Positions 7,652 through 16,437 of a stretch of 50,385 nucleotides of DNA are shown one piece after another (positions within the stretch are counted from its first letter, which is position 1; each line of letters begins with the position of its first letter). The notes beneath the pieces were generated by a model that saw only the letters and a list, made by a program, of their open reading frames with translations, had not been told where the DNA came from and did no database searches. The stretch lies in the NCBI GenBank assembly GCA_012515615.1, contig JAAYYB010000359.1, positions 1 to 50,385 on the forward strand, read 5' to 3'. The translations under genes were made by a program, and so were the position numbers. Source of the stretch: Fibrobacter sp. (GTDB lineage Bacteria; Fibrobacterota; Chitinivibrionia; Chitinivibrionales; Chitinispirillaceae).

Positions 7652-9294
7652 ATCCGCACAGATCATCACCCCTTTATCTGCTTCCCCTTTTTTGCTTTCT
7701 GGTTATAAGTTGTGGAAACCAGATTGCCGGTGGAATAGGCCATGAGGGAGAGGCGAAGATTGTCGGATGTGTCAGGTATGAGAAGCTTGATTCCATTCCT
7801 GCTGGTGCATCGGTTTATATTCATCCCAAAAATTATATATGTACGTCTGTAAAGGATCAAAAAAACCGTGTTCCAGAAACGGTCGTTGATGATTCCGGAT
7901 ACTTTCAAATAGATGGGGTTTTGTCAGGTGATTATATAATTGAAATAAACGATGGTCACAGGAATGCATCAGCTATACGATGTGAAATTACTCCAGATAA
8001 ACAGATCGTTAAACTTCCGCTGAGCACATTGGAGCCGTCAGGAACAGCCTGCGGGAAGTTGCTTGATATTGCAGACACAGCTTCAGAGGTGCGTCTGCAG
8101 ATTTTGGGGCTGGACAGAATTGCTGTTGTAAATATGAAAACCGGGAGTTTTTCATTACAGGATATCCCCGCCGGCACCTTCCTTCTGATTGCCACTCAAT
8201 CCCCAAGTGGATTTGTATCAGCGGTTGACAGCGTTTATATGAGATCTGGTGAGACAACTTTCGTAGAGTGTAAAATGTCGGATGATGGAACCGTGAAGGT
8301 CGTCTCAAAAAAGCTCATCCTTGATATGTCTGCCACGGGTGCAGCTATAAGCGATAACCTGTACGATTTTCCTGTGCTGATCCGGCTGAACCGGGAAAAC
8401 TTCGATTTTGGTTCGGCCCGGGAAAATGGCAGTGATCTTTATTTTACAGGGAAGGACAATGCTCTACTACCTCATGAAATAGAATATTTTAATTCCGATG
8501 AAATGGAAGCGGCTGTCTGGGTGCTTCTTGACACTGTTTATGGCAGTCAGGATACACAGTTTGTAAACATGCACTGGGGACAGAATTTAAACGCCGGTGA
8601 AGGAAACTGGGGAGTTTTTGATACTGCATCGGGATTCCAGTGCGTCTGGCATTTTTCAGAGCCGGAAGGTGACACGCTCAAAGATGCTACGGCTAACAAT
8701 TTTTTTGGAATTTTCTCTGGTACTGATGAACGGTGCGTAACGGGTCGTATAGGTAATACACGAGCCTTTGACGGCACATCAAACTATATAACAATGCCGT
8801 CAACTGCGGACAGTAAACTGAATTTTCCTGAGAACGGGATTTATACAATCAGTGCCTGGGTATATCTTGATACACTTGATAACAGGTATCGGGAAATTGT
8901 CTCTAAAAGCAACCAGTTGTACGGTTTGCAGGTAAGTGAAGCCAATCTTGTGGAGTTCTATGAATATAGTGTTGAAGATGCATGGAACAGTAACAGTGCG
9001 CCCATAACTTCCCGTGAGTGGCACTTTCTTACTGCTGTAAGAAATGGTGAAGAACAGTATCTTTATGTTGATGGCATTTGTGTAGACAGCACAACAACTG
9101 TCTATGGGGGGATCAGGAAGCGCGTTCTTACTGAGGCGCTCTGTATTGGTAACAGGGTTTCAACAAGCGAAAGCGGATTTTTTAAAGGCTATATTGATGA
9201 AGTAAGAATCTGCAGCAGAGCTCTCAGTGCAGAGTGGATCAAACTCAGTTTTATCAATCAAAGCATTGATGACAAACTTGTAAAGTTCAGGTAA
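7648..9294 (+). CDS. Lipoprotein with DUF2341 and LamG-like domains
   Basis: 548 residues. The signal peptide ends in LVISC (Cys22), a lipobox. Residues about 35-120 and 125-210 look like carboxypeptidase-regulatory/SdrD-type beta-sandwich modules (DDSGYFQIDGVLSGDYIIEI; MKTGSFSLQDIPAGTFLLIA). Residues about 230-310 match DUF2341 (YDFPVLIRLN..., GSDLYFTGKDN, PHEIEYFNSDEMEAAVWV). The C-terminal 230 residues are a concanavalin-like LamG_3 domain (AFDGTSNYITMP, ISAWVYLDT, GYIDEVRICSRALSAEW). It is likely a surface-anchored glycan-binding or sensing protein. ATG overlaps the TIGR02147 stop (ATGA), so translation is coupled, suggesting a regulator/sensor pair. Confidence 0.8.
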   Translation: MNPHRSSPLYLLPLFCFLVISCGNQIAGGIGHEGEAKIVGCVRYEKLDSIPAGASVYIHPKNYICTSVKDQKNRVPETVVDDSGYFQIDGVLSGDYIIEINDGHRNASAIRCEITPDKQIVKLPLSTLEPSGTACGKLLDIADTASEVRLQILGLDRIAVVNMKTGSFSLQDIPAGTFLLIATQSPSGFVSAVDSVYMRSGETTFVECKMSDDGTVKVVSKKLILDMSATGAAISDNLYDFPVLIRLNRENFDFGSARENGSDLYFTGKDNALLPHEIEYFNSDEMEAAVWVLLDTVYGSQDTQFVNMHWGQNLNAGEGNWGVFDTASGFQCVWHFSEPEGDTLKDATANNFFGIFSGTDERCVTGRIGNTRAFDGTSNYITMPSTADSKLNFPENGIYTISAWVYLDTLDNRYREIVSKSNQLYGLQVSEANLVEFYEYSVEDAWNSNSAPITSREWHFLTAVRNGEEQYLYVDGICVDSTTTVYGGIRKRVLTEALCIGNRVSTSESGFFKGYIDEVRICSRALSAEWIKLSFINQSIDDKLVKFR

Positions 9295-9370
9295 AGAAAA
9301 AAAGTGAATTGAAATTGCGTTTCGGTATTTCAGACATTAAAAAAAGTAAATAATAGAATCGGAGGAATGG

Positions 9371-11836
9371 ATGTTTTCACGAATAGTTCATGTTTTTTCA
9401 CTGTGCATTGCTTTGGCGGCTATGACGCTTACTGCAAATGTTTCTGTTAACGGGTTGTTTACAAGCAACATGGTTCTGCAGAGGAACATAGCGGCACCAG
9501 TATGGGGAAAGGCCTCCTCGGGAGAAGCTGTAACAGTCAGTATTAATGGCCAGAGCAAATCAACTACAACAGGCAGTAACGGTGTCTGGAAAGTAAAGCT
9601 TGATCCTATGGTTGAAGGTGGCCCCTATACTCTTACAATAAAGGGAAACAACACTGTCACGCTTTCCAATGTTTATGTGGGAGAGGTATGGCAGGTCGCC
9701 GGGCAATCTAATATGGATACGAGATTGAGCTTTTATCCCAACCTTGCGGATTCGATCAAGAACGCTAATGTCCCGCTTCTCAGGTATTGTACAATGCGTC
9801 AGCCGGGGCAAAGTACCGGCGGCACGAATCCCTGGCTTGTGGTATCGCCGTCAACTGCTCCTAATCTCTCGGCTACCGGGTATTTTTTCGGGAAAGAGAT
9901 ACAAAAGACCACCGGGGTGGCAGTGGGGCTCGTTGTTACTGCGGTAGGCGGAACCACTGTCACCCAGTGGATGGACCCAGCTACGCTGGCAGCAAACCCG
10001 GATATTACAAACACGGATCGGGGCGGTTGTTGGAATACCTGGGTAGCACCGGCGGTGGGGTATGGCATAAAGGGGACTGTCTGGATACAGGGGGAAAATA
10101 ACTGCAACGCGGGTGACTCTCCACTTTACGGTGATCGGTTTAAGCTTATTATCAAAGGCTGGCGGGCTGCCTGGGGCCAGGGGGATTTTCCTTTTTATTT
10201 CGGGCAATTGTCAGGAACATCGGGAACGCCGGGTCCGGATGATTTAAGTTATGTAGCGCAGGTAAGAGAGGGGCAAAGGCTCGCTCTGGAGCTTCCAAAT
10301 ACTGCCATGTCAGTGAATTGTGATTACGCATCCGGTGACTGGCACTATCCAAATAAACCCGAAGCCGGAAGAAGGCTTGCGCTTCCGGCCAAAGCACACC
10401 TTTATGGCCAAAATTCACTGGTTTATTCCGGTCCGCTCTATTCTTCCAAAATTATTGATGGTAACAAAATCAAGCTGATTTTCCGGCATACCGGTGGTGG
10501 CTTGACTGTACGGGGAGCATCCCTTTCTGGTTTTGCAATTGCCCCGGCAACCGGTGCCTATGTCTGGGCTACGGCGACAATCAGTGGCGACACCGTAATT
10601 GTCAGCAGTTCATCAGTTCCTGAGCCTGCACGGGTACGGTATGGGTGGTCGAACAAGCCGGCTCTTACGCTTTTTAATGCAGAGGGACTGCCTGCATCAC
10701 CATTTACAACTGATGGAAAACAGCTGCCTGTCAGCGATCGTATCTTAACCACCTCCATATCCTCAGGTGAAGGTACTATTACGCCTTCAGGCGGGAATTT
10801 TTACGACAATGAATCTGTAAAGCTGACTGCAACTGCCGCAACCGGTTATATGTTTGATCACTGGGGAGGAGATCTTTCCGGTAACAGCAATCCTGCTACT
10901 ATAACAATGACAGGTAATAAAACTGTAACGGCCTTTTTTATCGCGGACAATAATACCTACTATACTGTAAATACACAGGTGTCGGGTGCAGGGTCTGTCA
11001 ATCAGTCACCGGAGGGAACAAGGATAGCTGAAGGGGCACGGGTCAGTTTCACTGCTGTTGCTGCTCAGGGCTGGAAATTTGACGGCTGGAGCGGTGATCA
11101 TACAGGTAAAGACAGCGAGTATGTGATATCATCATTGGATAAGGATATCAGTTTAACCTCCCGGTTTATTCCGATAGATCCTTCTGTTTACGAAGCAGAA
11201 TACGCGGTTATTAAAGGTGGCGTTTCAGAGAGCGTAAACGCCGGTTTTTCAGGTACCGGATATGCCAATGTAAATAATGAAGCGGGATCATCGATAGAGA
11301 TCATGGTTTATGTGACAAATGGCGAAGAGAAAAAAGTTACTCTTACCTGGGCTAATGGATCGGCTGCTTCAAGGAGCTTTACTATAAGCGTAAATGGCCG
11401 TGAGGTTATCGGTTCCCAGACTTTTGAGGCAACCGGTGCCTGGACAACCTGGAAACAGAAAGAGATCACTCTTTTATTGGAACAGGGGATAAACACCATC
11501 ACTCTTACATCAAATACCGCTGATGGCGGGCCTAATATCGATAAACTGGAAATAAGTGGCCAGACCTCTGCATCTGCAAAGAAAGGTTCATCTGCAGGAC
11601 CGGCATTCCGGTATAGATTTGGAAATCTTGAGATCACTTCAGGAAGACCGGTATCCTTTTTTAAGGTAGAGATACTGAATCTCAGCGGCCAAAAGGTCTT
11701 ATGCAGAACTGTAAAGCTGTCCGCTGATTCCAGAGCTTTACTCCGGATTGATAATCTGAAGCACGGAAATTACCTGATGCGTGTAACAGCGCCGGATAAC
11801 TTCAGCAATCTGCAGAGATTCATATTTGTTCAATAG
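9371..11836 (+). CDS. Secreted sialate O-acetylesterase-like (SASA) enzyme with InlB repeats, CBM35 and sorting domain
   Basis: 821 residues with a signal peptide. Residues about 25-445 form a SASA-type carbohydrate esterase: GQSNM holds nucleophile Ser113, WIQGENN lies at 238-244, and DWHYPN gives Asp323/His325. Such enzymes remove acetyl groups from sugars; with these neighbours, acetylated hemicellulose or pectin is the likely substrate. Residues 458-602 are two divergent InlB B-type repeats (YMFDHWGGDLSGNSNP; KFDGWSGDHTG). Residues 605-731 are a CBM35-like module (YEAEYAVIKGG, GTGYANVNNEAG, ADGGPNIDKLEI). Residues 745-821 resemble a type A sorting domain (VEILNLSGQKVL...GNYLMRV). GGAGG sits 5 nt before ATG. 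It is 76 nt after the lipoprotein gene, same strand, with no terminator between. Confidence 0.88.
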   Translation: MFSRIVHVFSLCIALAAMTLTANVSVNGLFTSNMVLQRNIAAPVWGKASSGEAVTVSINGQSKSTTTGSNGVWKVKLDPMVEGGPYTLTIKGNNTVTLSNVYVGEVWQVAGQSNMDTRLSFYPNLADSIKNANVPLLRYCTMRQPGQSTGGTNPWLVVSPSTAPNLSATGYFFGKEIQKTTGVAVGLVVTAVGGTTVTQWMDPATLAANPDITNTDRGGCWNTWVAPAVGYGIKGTVWIQGENNCNAGDSPLYGDRFKLIIKGWRAAWGQGDFPFYFGQLSGTSGTPGPDDLSYVAQVREGQRLALELPNTAMSVNCDYASGDWHYPNKPEAGRRLALPAKAHLYGQNSLVYSGPLYSSKIIDGNKIKLIFRHTGGGLTVRGASLSGFAIAPATGAYVWATATISGDTVIVSSSSVPEPARVRYGWSNKPALTLFNAEGLPASPFTTDGKQLPVSDRILTTSISSGEGTITPSGGNFYDNESVKLTATAATGYMFDHWGGDLSGNSNPATITMTGNKTVTAFFIADNNTYYTVNTQVSGAGSVNQSPEGTRIAEGARVSFTAVAAQGWKFDGWSGDHTGKDSEYVISSLDKDISLTSRFIPIDPSVYEAEYAVIKGGVSESVNAGFSGTGYANVNNEAGSSIEIMVYVTNGEEKKVTLTWANGSAASRSFTISVNGREVIGSQTFEATGAWTTWKQKEITLLLEQGINTITLTSNTADGGPNIDKLEISGQTSASAKKGSSAGPAFRYRFGNLEITSGRPVSFFKVEILNLSGQKVLCRTVKLSADSRALLRIDNLKHGNYLMRVTAPDNFSNLQRFIFVQ

Positions 11837-11907
11837 GATGTAAAAAGATAAAAGAAGTGTATGTTCAGTGAAAATAAAACGATCTGATCAATAAAAAGGA
11901 TGAAACG

Positions 11908-14055
11908 ATGAGAATATCTTTTGAAAAGAGTCGCAGAAGCAGGAGCGCCGGGGCAAAATGTCTGATATTTGTGGCGATTCTCTCTGTAGTATCGACAATT
12001 ATCTGGGCACAGACCTCTTTCAGGATAACCATTATTGGTGATTCTACTGTCTGCAATTATGCCGCATCAAAGTATCCTCAGACTGGCTGGGGACAGGTAA
12101 TAGGGAAATTCTTTCAGAACGGGACTGTGACAATTAACAACGCGGCAATTGGCGGACGCAGCACAAGAAGTTTCTATGAAGAGGGCCGCTGGGCAGGAAT
12201 TGTATCGACGCTACAGACTGGAGAGTATGTGTTTATACAGTTCGGCCATAACGACCGGGATTATAGCAAACCCGAGAGATATACCGATACCACAAAGTAT
12301 AAGGAGTATTTACGATTATATGTCAAAGAATCCCGTGCAAAGGGCGCAATTCCTGTGTTGGTAAGTCCAATGAACATGAATGCCTGGAAAGATAATGCAG
12401 TTAGAGAGGTGTTCTGTGAGAACGAAAACAATTACCGTGGGGCAATGATAAATGTAGCCAATGAACTCAAAGTGTCCTTTATAGATCTGGAGAAGAAGTC
12501 GGTTGCACTACAAAAGCGAATGGGGGCAACATATTGTTCAAAATTCATCTACCTGGGACTTGATGCGGGAGAATACCCTAATTTCCCTGATGGTGTATCG
12601 GACGGGACGCATTTTCAGGAAATGGGCGCCAATTTCATGGCAAAGTTTGTATGTGAGGGTATAAAAGAGCTGCAATCCAATTCTGATATGGCAAAACTGG
12701 CCGCTGTGTTGAAGCCCCTCTATAAAGTGAATGTGTTATCAAATAAAGCAAATGTCGGGATGATCACTGAAAGCGACAATACTTTTCCGCAGGATGTATC
12801 CATAACTGTGAAAGTCAGGCCGAATTCCGGAGAGGTTTTTCAGAAATGGACCAATGACGCCGGGAAAGCTGAAACTACAGGAAAAATATTTACATTTACC
12901 ATGGGTGGCAGTGACATCACCTGTACTGCATTATTTCAGGGGGGTACACAAGTATTTAATCTGACATCATCAGTTTCATCAGGAGAGGGAACCATAACTC
13001 CTGCAAACGGAAGTTTCCCTGCAAATACAAAGCTAACTCTGACTGCAGCGGCAGCCGAGGGCTTCATGTTCGATCACTGGGGAGGAGATATCTCAGGCAG
13101 TGATAATCCGATATCTTTAACGATGAATTCAAATAAAACAATAGAAGCATTCTTTCTGGCAGATAACAGAACCTATTATACAATTAATACCCTCGTGTCA
13201 GGTAACGGGTCAGTTACCCAGGTGCCGCAGGGAGCGAGACTGGCTGAAGGAGCTGCAGTCAGCTTTACGGCGGTACCGGCTGTAGGATGGCAGTTTGCGG
13301 GCTGGGCCGGGGATCACACCGGTACTGAGGGTGAATATGCCGTATCGTCTTTAGACAGGAATTTAAGTTTAACCGCCCGGTTTACACCAGTCAACAAGAA
13401 TCTTTACGAAGCAGAAAATGCTGTCATAAATGGGGGAGTCTCAGAATCTGTAAACAGCGGATTTTCAGGCACCGGTTATGCCAATGTCAATAATGAAGCC
13501 GGATCATCGATTGAAATTCCGGTTTATGTTGATAATGCCGGCGAAAAAACTGTAACACTGACCTATGCAAACGGCTCTGCTGCAGCAAGGAGCTTTACGG
13601 TAATTGTAAACGGAGAAGAGAAAATTCAATCCATGGTATTTGAGACAACCGGAGCCTGGACAACATGGGAACAGAAAGAGATTGCCGTTACACTTGTTCA
13701 GGGTGTAAATACTATAATTCTCCGCTCAAATGCTTCTGATGGAGGGCCAAATATAGACCGGCTGGAAATCGAAGGGCAGACTTCAATTGTAAATAGACAC
13801 AATTCCTTTAGAAAACCGGTTATTAAAATCAAACCCGGAAGAATAGATGTCTATACATCGGGTTCAAACTCATTTATCAGAGCTGAAATATTTTCTCTTG
13901 ATGGTCAGAAGGTTATGGAGCTGTCTGCAAAAATCGCTGAAAATTCCAGACAGACTGTTTTCCCTCTGCAGAATCTGAAGAATGGCAATTATCTGCTCAG
14001 GATAACCACCGGTGGTTTGGAGGTGACGAAAAATATCATGTATATAAGGCATTGA
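11908..14055 (+). CDS. Secreted rhamnogalacturonan acetylesterase-like (CE12) SGNH hydrolase with InlB repeats, CBM35 and sorting domain
   Basis: 715 residues; signal peptide ends near IIWAQ. Residues 37-257 are a CE12 SGNH hydrolase: IIGDST (Ser46), GGRSTRSF, FGHND (113-116) and DGTHF (Asp232, His235). The known role is deacetylation of rhamnogalacturonan I in pectin or of related glycans. Three InlB-type repeats follow (about 272-345, 350-417, 420-493), then a CBM35-like module (498-624) and a type A sorting-like C-terminus (635-715; EIFSLDGQKVM...GNYLLRI). Residues 350-715 are a clear paralogous copy of the tail of the esterase just upstream. AAAAAGGA precedes ATG 11908. The gap of 71 nt without a terminator suggests co-transcription. 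Confidence 0.88.
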   Translation: MRISFEKSRRSRSAGAKCLIFVAILSVVSTIIWAQTSFRITIIGDSTVCNYAASKYPQTGWGQVIGKFFQNGTVTINNAAIGGRSTRSFYEEGRWAGIVSTLQTGEYVFIQFGHNDRDYSKPERYTDTTKYKEYLRLYVKESRAKGAIPVLVSPMNMNAWKDNAVREVFCENENNYRGAMINVANELKVSFIDLEKKSVALQKRMGATYCSKFIYLGLDAGEYPNFPDGVSDGTHFQEMGANFMAKFVCEGIKELQSNSDMAKLAAVLKPLYKVNVLSNKANVGMITESDNTFPQDVSITVKVRPNSGEVFQKWTNDAGKAETTGKIFTFTMGGSDITCTALFQGGTQVFNLTSSVSSGEGTITPANGSFPANTKLTLTAAAAEGFMFDHWGGDISGSDNPISLTMNSNKTIEAFFLADNRTYYTINTLVSGNGSVTQVPQGARLAEGAAVSFTAVPAVGWQFAGWAGDHTGTEGEYAVSSLDRNLSLTARFTPVNKNLYEAENAVINGGVSESVNSGFSGTGYANVNNEAGSSIEIPVYVDNAGEKTVTLTYANGSAAARSFTVIVNGEEKIQSMVFETTGAWTTWEQKEIAVTLVQGVNTIILRSNASDGGPNIDRLEIEGQTSIVNRHNSFRKPVIKIKPGRIDVYTSGSNSFIRAEIFSLDGQKVMELSAKIAENSRQTVFPLQNLKNGNYLLRITTGGLEVTKNIMYIRH

Positions 14056-14120
14056 CCTGACAGTTGTTTCAGCTGTGCTGTCTTAGTGAGTCTGAAAGAA
14101 TGGGTGTGGGTTATAAGTAC

Positions 14121-14153
14121 AAACCGGGAACTGCCTGGAGCGGTTCCCGGTTT
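14121..14153. terminator. Hairpin between convergent genes
   Basis: AAACCGGGAAC (14121-14131) pairs perfectly with GTTCCCGGTTT (14143-14153), leaving an 11-nt loop. It lies between the CE12 gene and the oppositely oriented cyclophilin gene, and could end both transcripts. T-tracts are short. Confidence 0.6.
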
Positions 14154-14170
14154 AATTTCAGGGGCCCTCT

Positions 14171-14776
14171 TTAATCGAATTTTACTCTCTGATCAGAGTC
14201 AAGCAATGTTGCTTTTTTGATCACAATCGGTTCCACAGGCACATCATTCATCATACCGTTACCCGATGTCTTGACGTTCTCAATGGCATCTACAACCTCA
14301 GTGCCTTTTACAACTCTGCCAAATACACAGTATCCCCATCCTGCCTGAGATTTGTTTTTAAAATCAAGCGGGGAGTTACTTGCAGTATTGATAAAAAATT
14401 GTGCGGTTGCGGAGTGTGGATCATTTGTCCGGGCCATGGCAATTGTGTACCTGCGGTTTGAGAGCCTGTTGTCTGCTTCATTCTGGATCGGATCACGGGT
14501 CTTTTTCTTGTTTAAATCCGCAGTGAGGCCGCCTCCCTGGATCATAAACCCTTTAATCACCCTGTGAAAGATCGTGTTGTCATAAAACCCTGACTTGACA
14601 TATTCAAGAAAGTTCTCAACTGTTACTGGAGCCTTGTCCGGTTTGAGTTCAACAACAATCTCTCCTTTGGTAGTCGTTATTGAAACCTGGGGATAGTCTG
14701 GAGTCTCTTGTTCCTGAGCTACAGCCATCCAAAAAAATAGAGATAGAAGAATTGAGACAGTAAGTACTTTTTTCAT
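14171..14776 (-). CDS. ppiA: Periplasmic cyclophilin-type peptidyl-prolyl cis-trans isomerase
   Basis: 201 residues: a signal peptide ([21 protein letters not shown]) followed by one cyclophilin domain of normal bacterial length. Diagnostic blocks are [33 protein letters not shown] (catalytic Arg in FHRV and the Gln of MIQGG), [18 protein letters not shown] and [16 protein letters not shown]. It isomerises Xaa-Pro bonds during folding of exported proteins. AAAGGA precedes ATG. It is read alone, with an acyltransferase gene 70 nt upstream on the same strand. Family certainty is high; the exact paralogue name is by analogy. Confidence 0.9.
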   Translation of the reverse strand: MKKVLTVSILLSLFFWMAVAQEQETPDYPQVSITTTKGEIVVELKPDKAPVTVENFLEYVKSGFYDNTIFHRVIKGFMIQGGGLTADLNKKKTRDPIQNEADNRLSNRRYTIAMARTNDPHSATAQFFINTASNSPLDFKNKSQAGWGYCVFGRVVKGTEVVDAIENVKTSGNGMMNDVPVEPIVIKKATLLDSDQRVKFD

Positions 14777-14845
14777 CAGGATTCCTTTGAAAAAGTTATT
14801 GTATTTTCGAACTGTATGTAATCTTTCCCAAAATAACGTTTTTGC

Positions 14846-16036
14846 TTAGACTCGTGCAATAGAACGTTCTTTTTTCACTCCCTGCCGATACTCAGACTTT
14901 TGATACAAAAATCTCTTTTTGAAGTTGTTGACCGGTTTCTCATACAGCTCCCAAGATACTATGGCCAGAAAGAGTGAAAATGCGCAATATAGGAAAAAAT
15001 GTTGCGTGCTGTTTAATCCACTGTCAAAGACAGGGAAGAAATATCTGAATGCACTTATGGCAACGAGGTGGTAAAGATAAAGGCCGTAAGTGATTTTCCC
15101 TGTGTACCGGATTGCTTTCAGGTTGAGAAAAATGTGGATGTAAGCTTTGCGTTCGATAATAATGTAAATAAAATATACAAACGCCAGTGAAGCAGAAAGT
15201 TCACCCAGAGAGCCGTTTATCACGTTAAAGGTGTGCCCGCCGATCCCCAGGTGTGGTAAGATGTTGAAAATAACAAGCATCAGAGATCCAGATATTCCCA
15301 GTGCATGAAATAATCCCGAGGCCAGACGGTCACTTTTAAAATATGTATGGAACACTGCAAAAAGCGCCCCGGTGACAAGATGATCAAGATTACCGGGTAG
15401 AGAATTGTAAATCATGTAGCCATCCATCATACTCCAGGTTCCGTACACCTTAAAACAGAAACTGGCCGCAATCAGAGATGTCATTACCCAGACTGCTCTT
15501 TTCAAAGGAAGAAAAATGATCACAAAAGGCCAGAACAGGTAAAATTGTTCTTCAACGCACAAACTCCAGATATGAAACAAAACCCCCGACATCTTCAGAT
15601 TGACCCAGTACATATAGTTTGCCGAATATGTTATGTACCATAGTATGTGTTGCCTGACATCTCCCGAAAGAATCGCAGCAATCAGAATAAAAGCGTAATA
15701 GGCGGGAAATATCCTGAGGAATCGTCGGATGTAAAAACTCCGTATTATCCAAAGTGAAGAAGTTTTGCCCGGACTGGCTTTTTCTTTAGCGTCCAGAAGG
15801 ATTCTGGTTATAAGAAATCCGCTCAGGACAAAAAAGAGCACTACACCAAGTCTCCCCATTGGAGCAACTTTTTTAATGAAAAAATAGTCCGGGAGATAGT
15901 GCCACACTAAAACCCCCAGGATTGCTATCACCCTTACCCCGTCCAGGGCAGGTATGTAGCACAGACCTTCCTTTTTTGCAGTCTGGAGGTTTCGCCTGGT
16001 ATTAGTCTTTTGGAGATCTGCTGTACTTTGGTTCAT
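14846..16036 (-). CDS. Acyltransferase 3 family membrane protein (OafA-like)
   Basis: About 396 residues from the preferred ATG at 16036; the frame extends to a TTG at 16117, which also lacks a ribosome-binding site. Around ten membrane segments are apparent. Family marks are YIPALDGVRVIAILGVLVWHY (shown in part; conserved His near the first helix), GRLGVVLFFVLSGFLITR, RRFLRIFPAYY and WSLCVEEQFYLFWP. Such proteins O-acylate (usually O-acetylate) sugars of lipopolysaccharide, capsule or other extracytoplasmic glycans from the inner membrane. No glycan cluster adjoins it, so the acceptor is unknown. Start choice is uncertain because no good Shine-Dalgarno is visible. Confidence 0.85.
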   Translation of the reverse strand: MNQSTADLQKTNTRRNLQTAKKEGLCYIPALDGVRVIAILGVLVWHYLPDYFFIKKVAPMGRLGVVLFFVLSGFLITRILLDAKEKASPGKTSSLWIIRSFYIRRFLRIFPAYYAFILIAAILSGDVRQHILWYITYSANYMYWVNLKMSGVLFHIWSLCVEEQFYLFWPFVIIFLPLKRAVWVMTSLIAASFCFKVYGTWSMMDGYMIYNSLPGNLDHLVTGALFAVFHTYFKSDRLASGLFHALGISGSLMLVIFNILPHLGIGGHTFNVINGSLGELSASLAFVYFIYIIIERKAYIHIFLNLKAIRYTGKITYGLYLYHLVAISAFRYFFPVFDSGLNSTQHFFLYCAFSLFLAIVSWELYEKPVNNFKKRFLYQKSEYRQGVKKERSIARV

Positions 16037-16437
16037 CTGTATTTTAAAACCATCTCTATTATGGAATCGGATCGGAAGTACTAAATTTATACCATTATTG
16101 TGGTCGCGGTTCCACAAAAAACAATTGGGTAAAATTTATCCGGGTGGAAAGAATCCTGCAATAATAATCCTGTCGAACACGAATATTTAATTCAGCACAA
16201 TGACCTCTGACTGTCTCTATCAGGGGGAGCAGTCAGTTCTGAACGACCCTGGAAGAAAGGGGGTGCTCTATTAGTAGTCAATTAAAGGGAACCTCTGGTG
16301 AGATTCGCTAAAAACAGAAGGCGAACAGCCGGACTTTCCTGATTTAACGGCCTCGGCCCAGTTAAGGCCGGGGCCGTTTTAACTTTAGCCGCTGTTCAGG
16401 CTGGAAACTTTAATTATTGCCTCTAGCCGGCTTTCCC
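16037..16437. other. Intergenic stretch with a strong hairpin
   Basis: No protein gene is supported. It carries the hairpin at 16346-16378 (separate entry), flanked by outer complementary pieces GAACAGC (near 16323) and GCTGTTC (near 16390), so a larger folded element is possible. Confidence 0.4.
16346..16381 (+). terminator. GC-rich hairpin followed by T4, plus orientation
   Basis: AACGGCCTCGGCC (16346-16358) pairs with GGCCGGGGCCGTT (16366-16378) with one wobble, loop of 7 nt, then TTTT. The T-run is on the plus side although no plus-strand gene precedes it. It might end a short non-coding RNA, or serve the minus-strand M6 gene, whose stop is 57 nt away. Confidence 0.45.

Noticed and set aside
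16261-16345. Possible cobalamin riboswitch (GGGAA...GGTGAGATTCG) or, on the minus strand, an RNase P-like GGAAAGTCC
   Set aside because: Only short words match; the rest of either consensus is missing and no suitable downstream gene exists.
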